From Solanum dulcamara (taxonomy: Eukaryota; Streptophyta; Magnoliopsida; Solanales; Solanaceae), in assembly GCF_947179165.1 (NCBI RefSeq), contig NC_077242.1, forward strand, positions 43,765,097-43,829,096: a stretch of DNA of 64,000 bases, in the 5' to 3' direction. Positions within the stretch are counted from its first letter, which is position 1. Each line of letters begins with the position of its first letter. The notes under the pieces were generated by a model. It searched no databases, was not told the origin of the DNA, and saw nothing but the letters and a program-made list of their open reading frames with translations. Shown here piece by piece: positions 13,065 through 24,655 of the stretch. The position numbers and the translations under genes are program-made.

Positions 13065-14046
13065 CCTATTATGTTATATTTTTAGGGTACACTTTTCCAT
13101 AATTTTCACACATTTTACTTAATGTTTTGAGGGTGAAAATACACGACTCAAATATTATTTTAGGAGAATTTCCTTCATCAAAGGGACACGGTACAAATTT
13201 GAGAGAAAGTGACAATACTTGGTTTCTTTTGAGTCTTGGTTTGGTGTTTCAACTCAGGTTAATGATCAATTGTAAGTTCGATTCATTGGTGTTTGTATGC
13301 TTTCTAGTACATGTTTCTTTCATTTTTTATTGAGTTATTCCTCATAATAATGCAAGGTTAAACCCACAACTAGGGTTGTGGGAACCATGATGACTTAACT
13401 AGAATAGGAAAATGTAGGATTGATATTTGTGAATTATTTTTGCATGTATTATGATTTCTTTATTCAAACGTCTTTCTTAGTGAGTGCACGATTAAGAACT
13501 TGCCCGTATTAATTTCTTACGCGAGAGGGAGGTAGTGATTAAGAAAAGACTATCACAATAGTAGTTCAAAGAATCTGACTTCGAAAGAAGGGATAAACTT
13601 CATCTAAATTACTTGAGACTGGGAGGAGATAGTACTTTGAGATCTAGGGTGAGGGTTAGTAAAATAAACATTCTGAGTCTGGGAGGAGATGAATGAGAGA
13701 CTTCTATGAAGGACCGGGAGGTGAATTATATGTTACCTAACTCGCCATATTTTGCATGCAATACAATGAACGATATCACGAATACGATTAGCCTATTAAC
13801 TTACAAGTCATAGGGAACACAATCGTAGTCTAGTCTTCATATAGTTTACATATTCAATCTTGTTTATTTGTCACCGCATTACTATTTTGTTTTTGAAACA
13901 CAACCAAACCCCCATCTTTACTTTATGCATGTTTATTTTTGAGAAGTAGCAACTATGACTGAATAATGTAGCTAATAAAACTTGTTTCAACTTATTTCCT
14001 GTGGGTTCGACCCCGACTCTTAGTTGGATAAATTATACTTCTAACA

Positions 14047-14232
14047 ATCTTCTATATCTCTTTCGAGAGGTGTAATTGAGCATTATCAATGTTCTATCTT
14101 AGACTCTTTCTTATGCTATGTTCTGTTTTATTTTACCTTATATATGCTTTATGATATGTCAAGAGGCTTGGTTTAAGCCCTTTGGGGTTTTGATTGTCAT
14201 GTTATGACTAGGCCCTAGGTCAGGTCATGACA
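14047..14232 (+). repeat. C 5' LTR, end part
   Basis: Continues C's LTR after D and ends with 'ggtcaggtcatgaca', a standard TG..CA LTR end of this family, directly before the primer-binding site. Confidence 0.7.
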
Positions 14233-14235
14233 AAC

Positions 14236-14250
14236 TTGATATTAGAGTAC
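14236..14250 (+). promoter_or_regulatory. C primer-binding site (initiator-Met type, decayed)
   Basis: TTGATATTAGAGTAC differs by a few transitions from TTGGTATCAGAGCAC, the stretch complementary to the 3' end of initiator tRNA-Met. It lies 3 bases after the LTR end, where minus-strand DNA synthesis would be primed. Confidence 0.75.
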
Positions 14251-14450
14251 AAGGTTTAAGATGTCCTAGGGTGTCCAATATGCCATGCTGAATAGATTCT
14301 TATTCATGGATGTGAAGCATGCCATATCTATGAATAGGAGGCTATAAGGCATTTTAGGAATCCTCACGTCTTTCATGAACTATGTTGTGCGATAGAGTGT
14401 GTTCTAAGATTTCCTTTCCCTAATGTTTGTCCTTTGCAATTTTCAGAAAA

Positions 14451-15480
14451 TGCCTTCAAGAAGACCACTTTTGCCGAGGGACCAATGTTAAATGAAAGCC
14501 AAGCTCCTTCAGCCCCTCAAGACAATAGTCCTTTGCTTGATCAAGTGACACATTGCAGTTTCAGACTGCTTTTATCAGGCTAGCACAAGTAGTGGCCAAA
14601 TAAGGGATTGAGTCTCCTCCTAATGTTCTTACTTCAGCTTCTAGAGTAAGGGACTTTGCACAAATGAACTCTCCCGTGTTTCATGGTTTGAAATTCAATA
14701 AGGACCCCCAAGAGTTCAGTGATGAGGTCAATAAAATATTTAGTATCATGGGGGTGACTTCGGAGGAGAAAGCGTACTTGGAGGCTTACCAACTCAAAAG
14801 TGTGGCTCAAGTTTGGTACACTCAATAGAAGTTGGAGAGAGTAGACGAAGGTCCTATTGAATGGAAAGCTTTCAAACTTGGTTTTCTTGATCATTTTTTT
14901 TCCTCTTGAGCTAAAGGAAGCTAAAGTGTTGGAGTTCATTAACCTTTGATAAGGAAACATGGGAATGAGGAACTATGCCCTCAAGTTTACCAAGCTATTA
15001 AAGTATGATCCTTTATTGGTTGCCGATCCATGTGCCCAAATGAGACAATTCATATAGGGGGTGTCCAACTTGGTTTCTAAGGAATATCGTACCTATATGC
15101 TAGTTAAGGATATGGACATATCAAGGGTTAATGACTTTTGCCAAACAAATTAAAGGAGAAAAGATCAAGGAGATGAGAATGAGGGATTCTAAGAGGGCTC
15201 GGTATGAAGGTGGGTTCTCCAATGCTAGAATTGATGGAGGTAGTAGTGGCTTGTCTCAATAAGGCCAAGGTTTGGGAAAGAAGTTTTTTAAGGATAGGGT
15301 TCCATAACCTAAGATTCAAGGATGAGGAGGTGTGAATGCTAGTCGCCCTTATTTTCCTAAGTATGCAAAGGGTGAAAAAAATCATAGAGAGAAATGCTTG
15401 ATAGGAATGGGTACTTATTATGGATGTGGAAAGCAGATCCATATACAATCCGAGTGCCCCCATGTTGCTAACAAAGGTGG
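14451..15480 (+). pseudogene. C gag remnant
   Basis: Starts at a plausible ATG (14451, MPSRRP, like other members of this lineage) about 200 bp after the primer-binding site. The Gag core can be followed in one frame around 14680-14900 (FNKDPQEFSDEVNKIFSIMG, then EAYQLKSVAQVWY), interrupted by stops. A zinc knuckle follows at 15415-15460 (C-x2-C, GK, H, C: decayed CYGCGKQIHIQSEC type). Gag would form the particle and bind RNA. Multiple stops and frameshifts preclude a functional product. Confidence 0.75.
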
Positions 15481-15583
15481 ATAAGGTCGTTTGCAAGAAG
15501 GCCAAGTGCAACAAGATGCCAAAGTTCAACCTAATGGTGGCCAACACAACAACTGATTCTATGCTCTTCATGCTAGGCAAGAT

Positions 15584-15850
15584 GTGGAACAGGCTCCCGA
15601 TGTGGTCACCTGTAGGTTACAAGTCTTTAACTTTGATGTTTATGCATTGCTTGCTCTGGGTACCAACTTGTCTTTTATTACTCCTTGCCTTGTTATGAGA
15701 TTTAATGTGTACCCCAAACTGTTATTAGAACTTTTTAAAGTTCACACTCCCATTGGTGAATCAGTGTTAGCCAAGAGAGTTTATAAAAATTGTCCGGAGT
15801 TTGTCTTGCACAAGTTATTCCATGTGATCTTGTTGAACTTGACATGACTA
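15584..15850 (+). pseudogene. C aspartic protease remnant
   Basis: An 87-codon open stretch resembles the retropepsin domain of gypsy elements. The active-site strand reads ALLALGTNLSFITP, where relatives have a D-[ST/P]-G-A-[ST] triplet, so the catalytic Asp appears replaced. The C-terminal half (TPIGESVLAKRVYKNCP) matches the usual follow-on 'TPVGDS..A..VYR.CP'. The protease would process Gag-Pol; this copy looks inactive. Confidence 0.75.
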
Positions 15851-16009
15851 ATTTTGACATCATTCTTGGTATAGATTAGTTACATTCTGTGTATGCATCT
15901 ATTGATTATAGAGCCCGTAGGGTCAAGTTTTAATTTCCTAATGAGCCTACCCTTGAATGAAAGGGTAATGGTTCGGTGGTTAAGGGTCAATCCATCTCAT
16001 GTCTTAAGG

Positions 16010-16932
16010 CCCAGAGAATGATTTCTAAATGGTGCATTTATCATAGTTTGAAAGTTAGGGATATTGATCCCAAAACTTCTACTCTTGAGTCTGTTCCCAT
16101 AGTTAACAAGTTTTCCGATGAATTGCTGATGTTCCTCCCGTAAAGGAAATTTACTTTGGATCCATTCTGATACTCAACCTATTTCTATTCTTCTTTACCA
16201 TATGGCTCTGGTGGAACACAAGGAGTTGAAATTGTAATTGAAGGATTTGTTGGATAAGGGATTTATAAGGCCAAGTATATCACCATGGGGTTCTCCCATA
16301 TTGTTTTTAGAAAGAAAGATGGGTCACTCTGAATGTGTATAGATTATTGGTAATTAAATAAGGTAATTGTAAAGAATAAGTAACCAATTCTGAGTACAGA
16401 TGATTTGTTTGATCAATTGCAAGGAGCATTACTTCTCAATGATTGATATCCGTTCCTGTTTTTATCAACTAATGTAAGGGAATGTGTTATTCCTAAGATG
16501 GTGTTTCAAACAAGGTATGGTCATTCTGAGTTTGTGGTAATGTCATTAGTTTTGACTAATGCTCTTGGTATTTTCATGGATTTGATAAATCGTATTTTCA
16601 AGCCATACTTGTATATATTTGTAGTGGTGTCTATTGATGACATTTTGATCTACTCTCAGAATGAAGAGGACCATATGGGTCACTTGAGAATTGTGTTGCA
16701 AACATTGAGAGACAAGCAACTATTTTACAAGTTTAGTAAGTGTGAATTTTTTCTAAGGGAAGTTACTTTTCCTGTCCATGTGGTGTCTAGTGATGGGATT
16801 AAGATTAATCCAAAGAAAACAAAGGTGGTAAAGAATTTGCCTAGATCATTATCTCCTTTGGATATTAGAAGTTTTTTGGGATTAGCCGGATATTATATGA
16901 GGTTTTTTGAAGGGATTTCTTCTATTGATTAA
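16010..16932 (+). pseudogene. C reverse transcriptase remnant
   Basis: The RT begins near 16200 ('YHMALVEHKELKL', then [10 protein letters not shown] with SPWGSP) and continues, with frameshifts, to a 144-codon open frame at 16498-16932. That frame contains the palm motif as SIDDILIYS (usual [YF]xDD context), the thumb (HLRIVLQTLRDKQLF) and the connection (IRSFLGLAGYYMRFFEG). The catalytic Asp pair is kept, but upstream stops break the domain. RT copies element RNA to DNA. Typical gypsy/chromovirus type. Confidence 0.85.
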
Positions 16933-17039
16933 CTTTTCCTAAGTTGACTCAAAAGAAGGTAAAATTTCAATAGTCGAAAGAATGTGAGAAGAGTTTCCAA
17001 ATATTGAAGGATCATCTTACGTTGGATCCTATCTTGACA

Positions 17040-17690
17040 TTGCCCTAAAGTTCAAATGGGTTTATTTTTTATTATAATGCCTCAGTGTTAGTTTAGATTG
17101 TGTTTTGATGCAACATGATAAGGTTAGAGTATGTCTCAAGGCAACTTAAGGTACATGAAAGAAACTACACAACCCATGATCTTGAACTTGCGGCGGTTGT
17201 GTTTGGTTTGAAAATTTGGCGTCATTATATTTATGGGGTGCATGTTGATGTGTTCACTGGCCATAAAAGCTTGCAATATGTGTTTAGCCAAAGGGACATG
17301 AACCGTAGACAAAAGAGGTGGCTTGAACTCCTAAAAGACTATGACATGACTATGGTGTACCATCCAAGTAAGGCAAATATTATAGCCAATGATCTTAGTC
17401 GATTGTCCATGGATAGTGTTGAATATATTGAGGAAGGTAAGGGAAATGTCCATAGATTAGCATGTTTAGGGGTACGTATCATTGATTCAAATGATGGAAG
17501 TGTTTTTGTACATAATGGCTCTAAATTATCTATTGTGATAAATGTTAAGGCCAGACAAGACCAGGATCCGATTTTGGTTGAATTGAGGAAGTTAATTGCC
17601 AAAAAATCCATTGAGGCTCTCTCCCAAGGGGGAGATGGAGTTTTACATTACCAAGGTCTTTGTGTGTACCTAATGTGGATGGACTAAGAG
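17040..17690 (+). pseudogene. C RNase H and integrase N-terminal part
   Basis: A 190-codon open frame (17115-17687) starts inside RNase H: LEYVSRQLKVHERNYTTHDLEL, with the conserved Glu and Asp region, then FTGHKSLQYVF and the WLELLKDYD...YHPSKANIIANDLSR tail. It continues into the spacer toward integrase (QDQDPILVELR). RNase H removes the RNA template during reverse transcription. The start of the domain (DAS.. segment near 17070) lies in another frame. Confidence 0.85.
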
Positions 17691-18430
17691 AATTGATATA
17701 GGGTGAGTCCCATAAATCTTGGTATTCAATTCATCTAGGATCCACCAAGATATATTGTGACTTGAGGGAAGTGTATTGGTGGAATGGTATGAAGAAGGAC
17801 ATAGAGGAGTTTGTGGCTAAGTGTCCTAATTGTTTACAAGTGAAAGTTGAGCATCAAAAATTGGGAGGTTTAGCTCAAGACATTGAGATTCCTACTTGGA
17901 AGTGGGAAGATGTGAATATGGACTTTGTAATAGGTTTTCCTTATACAAGAAGGCAATATGATTCTATTTGGGTTTTTGCGGACTAAATGACTAAATCAAC
18001 ATATTTTTTATCGTTTAAGACTTCCTATTGTGCAATAGACTATTGTAAGCTGTACATCCGTAAACTTGTGAAACATCATGGTGTTCCTTTGTTGATTATA
18101 TAATATAGAGGTACTCAATTCACTTTACATTTTTGGAAGTCATTTCAAAATGGTCTTGGTACAAAGGTTAAGTTAAGTACCATTTTTCATCCTCAAGCCG
18201 ATGGAAAAGATGAAAGAAAGATCCAAACTTTGGAGGATATGTTAAGGGAATATGTTACTGATTTGAAAAGAAGTTGGGATGAGAATTTGCCACTGATTGA
18301 GTTTGCCTACATAATAGTTATCACTCTAGCATCCAAATGGCTCATTTTGAAGCCTTGTAAGGAAGAAGATGTAGGTCCTCGGTGGGATGGTTTGAAGTGG
18401 GTAAGATAGCAATTATTGGTCTAGGTTTGG
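17690..18430 (+). pseudogene. C integrase remnant
   Basis: The HHCC zinc part is half kept: the two Cys appear in CPNCLQVK (17820), while the His pair upstream is frame-shifted. The core starts with WEDVNMDFVIGFP (first catalytic Asp) in a 74-codon frame at 17762-17986. After stops, 18115-18300 shows QFT, FHPQADG and DERKIQTLEDMLR, which includes the expected catalytic Glu. Integrase would insert the cDNA; this copy is broken. Confidence 0.8.
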
Positions 18431-18477
18431 TAGTTGATGCAATGTAAAAAGTAAGGCTTATAAGAGAAAGATTAAAG

Positions 18478-18924
18478 ATGGCTCAAAGTTATCAAAAGTC
18501 ATATTCATACTTTAGAAGAAGAGAGCTTGAATTCCATGTGGATGATTGGGTATATTTGAGGGTTTTACCTATGAAGGGTGTAATGCAGTTTGGTAAGAAA
18601 GGGAAGTTGAGTCCTAGATATGTAGGATACTATAGAATATTGAAACTTGTTTGTAAGGTAGCATATGAGTTAGATTTTTCATTTGAGTTGGCTATGGTTC
18701 ATTCGGTATTTTATGTGTCAATTTTGAGAAAATTCGTGGGTGATCTAAACTCTATTGTGCCATTGGAAATTATGAATGTTGAAGAGAATTTGACTTATGA
18801 GGATGTTCTGATAGAAAGTGTTGTGGAGAAATCAACTAGTAGAGAGTGTCGCATGGAAAGCAGAGGCAAACATGAAAAAGTGTTGTCCATATCTCTTTCC
18901 TTCCACTCAAGCCTAAGGTACTAA
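18478..18924 (+). pseudogene. C integrase C-terminal region
   Basis: A 148-codon open frame with the gypsy C-terminal signature: VDDWVYLRVLPMKGV, then KGKLSPRYVGYYRIL, AYELDF and HSVFYVSILRK. This is the GPY/F-type module after the catalytic core. No full chromodomain was recognised after it: the residues that follow (ENLTYEDVLIESV) keep the lead-in, but the WE.ATWE segment is not seen. Confidence 0.8.
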
Positions 18925-19146
18925 GTTGTTCATGATTGAATCGATTAAACTCCTATGTTTCAGTTTCAAATGTCATTCATATGCATGCGTGTTCATGAAA
19001 TGTGATATAAAAGTCATGATTTATGTTATGATTTAAAATCTCATTACTTACGTTTTTCTATGTGTCATCGTATTCATGTTGGGTTGCTAGTCCTCATTCC
19101 ATATATTTTATATGCTGAGTTAATCTCATTCTAGGACAAATGTCCC

Positions 19147-19157
19147 TAAGGGGGAGA
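19147..19157 (+). promoter_or_regulatory. C polypurine tract
   Basis: TAAGGGGGAGA lies just before the 3' LTR start at 19160, where plus-strand DNA synthesis is primed in LTR elements. Confidence 0.8.
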
Positions 19158-19159
19158 TA

Positions 19160-20214
19160 TGGTAAGACCCCTTAAGATGAACAGTCGAGCAAAAATGATT
19201 TCAAGGAATTTTGGGTAGTTCTCAGGTTTACGAGTGTGCCTACAACTCGTGAAAGTGAGTATGGGGATGGGAACTTTAATCAGTGAAGAAGGAAGGTCAA
19301 CGAGTCATATGATGACTCATAAGGAAGTCTATGATTTGTAGACACCATTCGTAGTACAGGATTCAAACACATGCAACTACTGACCCTAAGGACTTCATCA
19401 ATGACTCAACATGATGAGTCGTAGAGAATATTACAACTTGTAGAAATGAGTCGTATAGAAAATTCAGAAACCCTCCAAACTTGCTAATTTACAGACTTGC
19501 AAGACGAGACAATTTGACGACTAGCAACCCAATGATAAGTCATAATCACGACTCGTAGAAGTACTTCAGAGGCTTGATTTTTAGGATTTTCTAAAACATG
19601 CAGGACGAGTCGTAATGACGACTCTTCATAACTCTTACAACTCATATGAGTCCATTCGTAAGTCCAAATCTCAGAATTTAATGAGGGGTAGTTTGGTATT
19701 TTCCCTATATTCTATTAATGTATGTGGACATTTTTAAGGACTAGATTCATTAAGTACTATGTCCTAAATATTCCTAAACCCTTTTATTCTCTCATTATTT
19801 CCCCAAACAAATTCTAGATTTCTCTCCCAAGGTTCCTCAAGAGTTCATCAAGCTTTGGTTAGGGTTTCTTCAAGATCAAACCTTCTTTCTCAAATTCAAG
19901 TCCTATTTTAGTCAAGGTATGTGTGGATTGATACATGAGTCCCTTCCACCCATGGAGTCCTAAAGTTTTCTCAAAGTTTCCTTCAATTTTCTTTGGTATA
20001 TTAACCCTAGTTTTGATGAATTATATTGGATTGTTCCAATTTCATTTTGAATTGTTATCAATGATTATTCTAAGGATCTATCTTACCAAAATCCTTATTA
20101 GCAGCCTCAAGTTCCTCAAACTATGAGCCACTGTAGGTTGCCTATGTGGCCTAAGTAATGGATCTAAATATAGAGTATGTACATGACCCGTCTAGTAGAT
20201 AGAGTCTACCTAGG
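19160..20214 (+). repeat. C 3' LTR, truncated
   Basis: Begins TGGTAAGACCCC and follows the 5' LTR (7281 onward) closely. It stops at 'gtctacctagg' (20214), where LTR E begins. Bases 19230-19660 are rich in GACGACTC / GAGTCGT copies in both orientations. Confidence 0.85.
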
Positions 20215-22002
20215 TGTAAGACCCCGTGAGTCGAAAAGTTGGAACCAAGGACAAAAGTCTCAAAATTTCAAACCCATCTATATGAATGAGTCCCTCTATG
20301 GCTTGTATAGCTTTCTACGGCTCGTAAGGTTGGGTCAAAGAGTGACCCTTTGAGCAAGAGTTGAAGTTTCCCTCAGGAGAGGTTCTACGCCCTTCCAAGA
20401 TGAGTCATCCTCGAGAAGATGGGTTGTAGAAATCCCTCATCAACCAGAATTCATATGCTTTATTTAAAGTTTCCCTAAGGCCAAGATGATGACTTGAATG
20501 GACGTCTCATAGAAGAAATGATAGGTCGTGAGAACTGCCCATTCTTGAACTTCAGAGACTAGTATATTTGCAGGTTTTCAGACCTACAGGAAGAGCCTTG
20601 AGAACAGACCGTTCCTGAGACGACATGTTGTAAACAATGCTCGTTCATAAACTTTAGAGAGAATGTTTTTAGTCCCTTTACTCAGACCTGCAGGATGAGT
20701 CATTTAGAGGACTCATCGTTGCCAAGACGGCCCATGTACTAGGGACCGTAGGGCTAATTTTCCAGATTTAATGAAGGGCAATTGTGTCTTTTCTAAAGTT
20801 TTATTCAATTGACCTAGGCACTTTTATGGCCAAGTTCCTAGTTCTGTTCTAAGTTAAATACTCTTTTCTTCAAAATCCCCTCCTTTCCAATTCATTCTCT
20901 TGAAATTCCTAAGGCAAGAACTCACAAGGTCTTTCAAGGATTCTCTCAAAATTCAATCTAGGATTTCCATACTTCTTCAAGGTTCTTCTTCAATTCCAAG
21001 CTAATTCAAGCAAAGTATGAGGGGATTGATTCATGGGTTCCTTTCATCCATGAAGTCCTAAGGTTTTTCTCTAAGTTTCTTTCAATTTAAATTGATTATG
21101 AACCCTAGTTTTGATGAGTTGCATTGGGCTTATTTAATTCCATTTTTAGATGTTATCAATAATCATTATATCCATGTTTTCATATGAATTGCATGATTTT
21201 GAGTTGAATTATGAATGCCTATGCATGAGGCTATTTCCAAGTTAACATTATAAAGTTAAAGATGATTTTCATGAATAGATTATGAGTTCAATGGCCTTCA
21301 AGTAAAGTTTTCACGGTTTAAAGTTGAAATTATGATCTTATGATAAAAGTTATAAAGATGATCAAAGTTAAAGATGGTTTTATGAGTTAATCATGAGTTA
21401 AATGATTTATAAAGATAGTTTTCAATGAGTTACAACTGAGATCATGATTTTTGAAGTTAAAGTTGAGATAATGATCAGAGTCAAGATCATTAAATGTTTA
21501 AAGATGGTGATAAGGACAATTCTCACATAAGTTATAGATTCATATGAATCACCAAGTTAGATGAGCTATTGCTAAATGTTTTAAAGATGGATTGATAGTC
21601 AGTTACTATCTTTTCCTACTATGTTATGAGTATGTTTTATAAATTTCCATTGGGATATTAAGCACTGATAAGACTTCAAGATGGGGTTCGGTCGGAAAAC
21701 AGAGTTGGTTATCCAAGGGAATCCTAGTAGCAACCTAAAGTCTCAAACTACATTGCCCGTGTAGGTTGCCTTCATAGCTTAGCTAGTGGATCCACATAGC
21801 CAGTTCAGTTGAGTTTTCTTTGGAGTATGCCCTAGCAAGGTAGCCTTCCCTATTTCGATGCAGGAGTCATCGACCTATCTCAAACAAGAGTCATTGGATT
21901 CCATGTAGTAGCTCATATGGTCTTAGTTGTCGGTTAAAGATCCTATCCCACACAAGCTCAAGTTAAGCTTTAAGATGTTAAGTTATTAGTTGAAAGTTGA
22001 AG
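20215..22002 (+). repeat. E: LTR related to C's, inserted in C's 3' LTR, truncated
   Basis: Starts TGTAAGACCCCGTGAG in the same way as C's LTRs and shares blocks with them further in (for example 'gtaggttgccttc', 'agctagtggatccacata'), but is clearly a different subfamily. Bases 21230-21530 hold a run of degenerate 'aaagatg'/'gagtta' repeats. No gene. It is cut off near 22002 by another LTR start. Confidence 0.65.
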
Positions 22003-24045
22003 TAGTATACCCCCTATATTTACACGTCAAATTATTTGCAAGCAAGTCGACTTAAATTAAAAGCGGTTTTATATTCCATATTTTTTTCGCATTGGACTAT
22101 TCGTGAGCTAATGGACATAAATGCAAGGACTTTTAATTTTGAATTTTAATTGGCTCGACTTGGTTGTAAATTTTAATCAGTGTGGAAATATTAATTGATA
22201 TTAGGGATTAATTAACCATGTATGGATTATTACGTGGGGATTTGAAATTAATTAGGATGAATTAAGTTAATAGTGGGATGAAAAGTGTCCCCCACTGCCA
22301 CATGGACAAATCTGATTGGCCCATTCTTTAGTAGGGGACATGTTGTCACCTTGGGCAGCACATATGTCTTGTTGTTGACCAATTTTTTAGCCCAATTTTT
22401 TTTCCAACTTTAGAACATTCAAGAGAAGAGAGAAGCTCTCATCTTCTCTAAATAGAGAAAGAGAGAGGCTCGGCCATGGATGACAATGGAGAAGCTCCAA
22501 ACTTGGTGATTATTCAAGGTCATGACAGCAATGATGAAGTCTTTAGGTCATCAAAAATGTTGTGAATCAAGTCCTCAAGCTTCCAAGTAAATTGGGTCCT
22601 TATAGCTTAACGTAAGATTCTATCTTTTTCCTTACCTTGGAGGTAATTTAAACTTGTATAAGTTGGTAAATATGTGTTGAATGTATGAAATTATGGGTGT
22701 TGATGTTGAGTCATAGTGAAGGGCCTTGGGGGGCTATTTGGTGCAGAAAATGGTTAATTAATTTTGCTTAGTATTTTAATTGTTATGGATATGGATTTTG
22801 TGATGAGAATGAAGGTAGTTAATGGTTAAAGTTGAAGCCAAATTTGTTGTGGGATGTTGTAAGGATTTTAGTGAAAATAATGTAGTTTACTTGCATATGA
22901 ATAAGTGATATAATGGTATTGTGGCTGCTTTTATGTCTCACAAAAATTTGATGAAAAGATAGTATAAAATAAGGTGTAAAAATTGTATGTGAGTTCCTTG
23001 GTGTGACCACAAGTATTCGCAAGGTTTCAAGCATCCTTATATTGTTAATTAGGGGTTGTGTTGATATGTTGTTTTTGTTCTTGTTGAGATTGGAAGATTA
23101 ATGATAATTAAGATTATACGTTATGTTGTATGTTGGTTGGGTTGTTGTAGGAATGTTCCGATGAAAATGTTAAGACTATGGATCATTAAAGATAACTTGA
23201 AGAGGTAGTAGTTGTATGTGGATTTGAATTATTGTCGAATGTTATGAACATGGGATGCCTTAATCTAGAAATGATGTTATAATGAAGAGATTAATTTGTA
23301 TTAAATGAAATTTAAAGTAACAAAAATCCATGATTAGTGTTGATATTAAAATGGACAGAATTGGAGTTTCTTGAATTAGATTGGGTTAATTGTTGTTGTT
23401 GCTATTAATATTATGGGTAATGTGTTAAAAGTGAAGGAGTTGTATATGTTAATGTTAAATCTCCATTCGGGCCATATTGGGATGTTCTAATCTAAAAATG
23501 GTGGATTAATATCGATTAATATTATGGATGTTATTGTGGATGATTACATAACGAAAATGAAAGCATTTGACATGTCAAGTTGGAGTTGTAATTGATTTAA
23601 GGGCTACTTATAATGTGTGGCTGCTTGTGTTGAATTGAAGGATCAAGTGTAGTTATGATTATGCATTGTATGGTTAATTGTTGGGCTTTTATAAATCAGT
23701 TTGATAAGGTGTGGAGGCTGCAACCTATTAGGAATAATATGATAGCATTGTAGTCGTCATGTTGATAATTAATAAAAGTCAAATGTTATGTGGGCTGTTC
23801 GGAGTATTCTTGAATCTCTTTTTGGCTAGTTTTAACATGGTATTTTAATGTGTGATTGTTGATGTTGCTTGGTAGTTGTATGGATTATTTGGAGATGAGG
23901 AGAGTGAGAATTATAGGTGAGGTATTGTCCAATTTGTTTTCCTAGAAATAACCTACTAACGATGAAGTACGTTTTATGCTTTTCCATCGCCTAAACATTG
24001 TGTTTAACATATAAATATAGGTTGAGACCCTATGGGGAAGCATAT
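22003..24045 (+). repeat. I: unclassified LTR-like segment between E and A
   Basis: The start reads TAGTATACCCCCTATATTT, which I take as a decayed TGTTATACCCC-type LTR start. No coding signal is seen over 2 kb, apart from short chance ORFs. A purine-rich stretch at 22425-22470 precedes an ATG at 22477. Element A begins directly at 24046, so this segment is probably the part of an LTR left of A's insertion point. Classification is weak. Confidence 0.4.
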
Positions 24046-24578
24046 TGTTACACCCCGTACTTTTGTACCTTGGAAGGTTCTTAAGCTTCTTAAGATTCTT
24101 AAGTATCTTGAAAGGTTCTTAAGTTTTTGGAAGGATTCTTAAGTTTCTTAAAGCTTCTTAAAGCTTCTCAAGCTTCTTAGAATTACCATGGGAGCGGATA
24201 GTCGATAATGCTATCAAACAACTCTAAGGAAGGGAGAATGTGACACCTCATGATAAGGAAGATTGGAAATAGCGTTGTAAAAATCCAGAAGAAGTTGGAA
24301 ACCAAATAATGAGTAGTAGGACTTGACTTACTTACGTAAGCTACCAACTTGGAAATCTTACATACTTAATCTACTTGAGTACATACCAAGCTTATGTAGC
24401 AAGGATTACATAGGTTCCTAAAGTAAGATGAGATTATGAACCCATGAGGAGGAAAAGAGAGTGTCACATGGAAGCATGAGAGAGTGCCACATGGCAGCAG
24501 CTGGAGAAAGGGTGATGGACCCCACCTTCCATATGGCAGCCCGTGGTTGGAAGGCATGGTGCGTTGGCAATAAGGGCT

Positions 24579-24655
24579 TGACACATGTCACCACTTAGGG
24601 GTTGACATGTGTCACTCCCCCATAAGGTGGCATATATGTATATATATTATAAGTC
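24579..24655 (+). promoter_or_regulatory. A LTR promoter: inverted box pair and TATA run
   Basis: TGACACATGTCA (24579-24590) and TGACATGTGTCA (24603-24614) are reverse complements of each other. A run of TATA (about 24630-24650) follows within 20-30 bp. The same layout recurs in the other LTR copies. In K and G the boxes are the full palindrome TGACACGTGTCA, so these look like G-boxes (CACGTG) altered at the central CpG. Promoter role is inferred. Confidence 0.6.

Larger units (their letters stand above)
9415..14046 (+). repeat. D: probable solo LTR inside C's 5' LTR (split by J)
   Basis: The sequence between the two parts of C's LTR starts TGTTAG (9415) and ends CTAACA (14041-14046), a matching inverted LTR terminus. 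Without J it is about 1.76 kb. It has a TATA-like CTATAAATA at 13055 and a 3' end with 'tgtgggttcgaccccgac', a kind of LTR 3' end familiar from plant gypsy elements. No internal region is present, so it is read as a solo LTR. The flanking pentamers (cattt and atctt) do not match, so boundaries are moderately sure. The ORFs at 12672-13029 lie in this LTR and are not taken as genes. Confidence 0.55.
7281..20214 (+). mobile_element. Element C: Ty3/gypsy retrotransposon with full domain order
   Basis: Plus-strand gypsy element with matching LTR starts at 7281 and 19160 (both begin TG, then GTAAGACC or TAAGACC, followed by a long shared stretch), a decayed initiator-Met primer-binding site at 14236-14250 and a polypurine tract before the 3' LTR. 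Domains run gag, protease, RT, RNase H, integrase, integrase C-terminus. The 5' LTR is split by D, and the 3' LTR is cut off at 20214 by LTR E. Several long open stretches remain, but with many stops. Confidence 0.9.
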
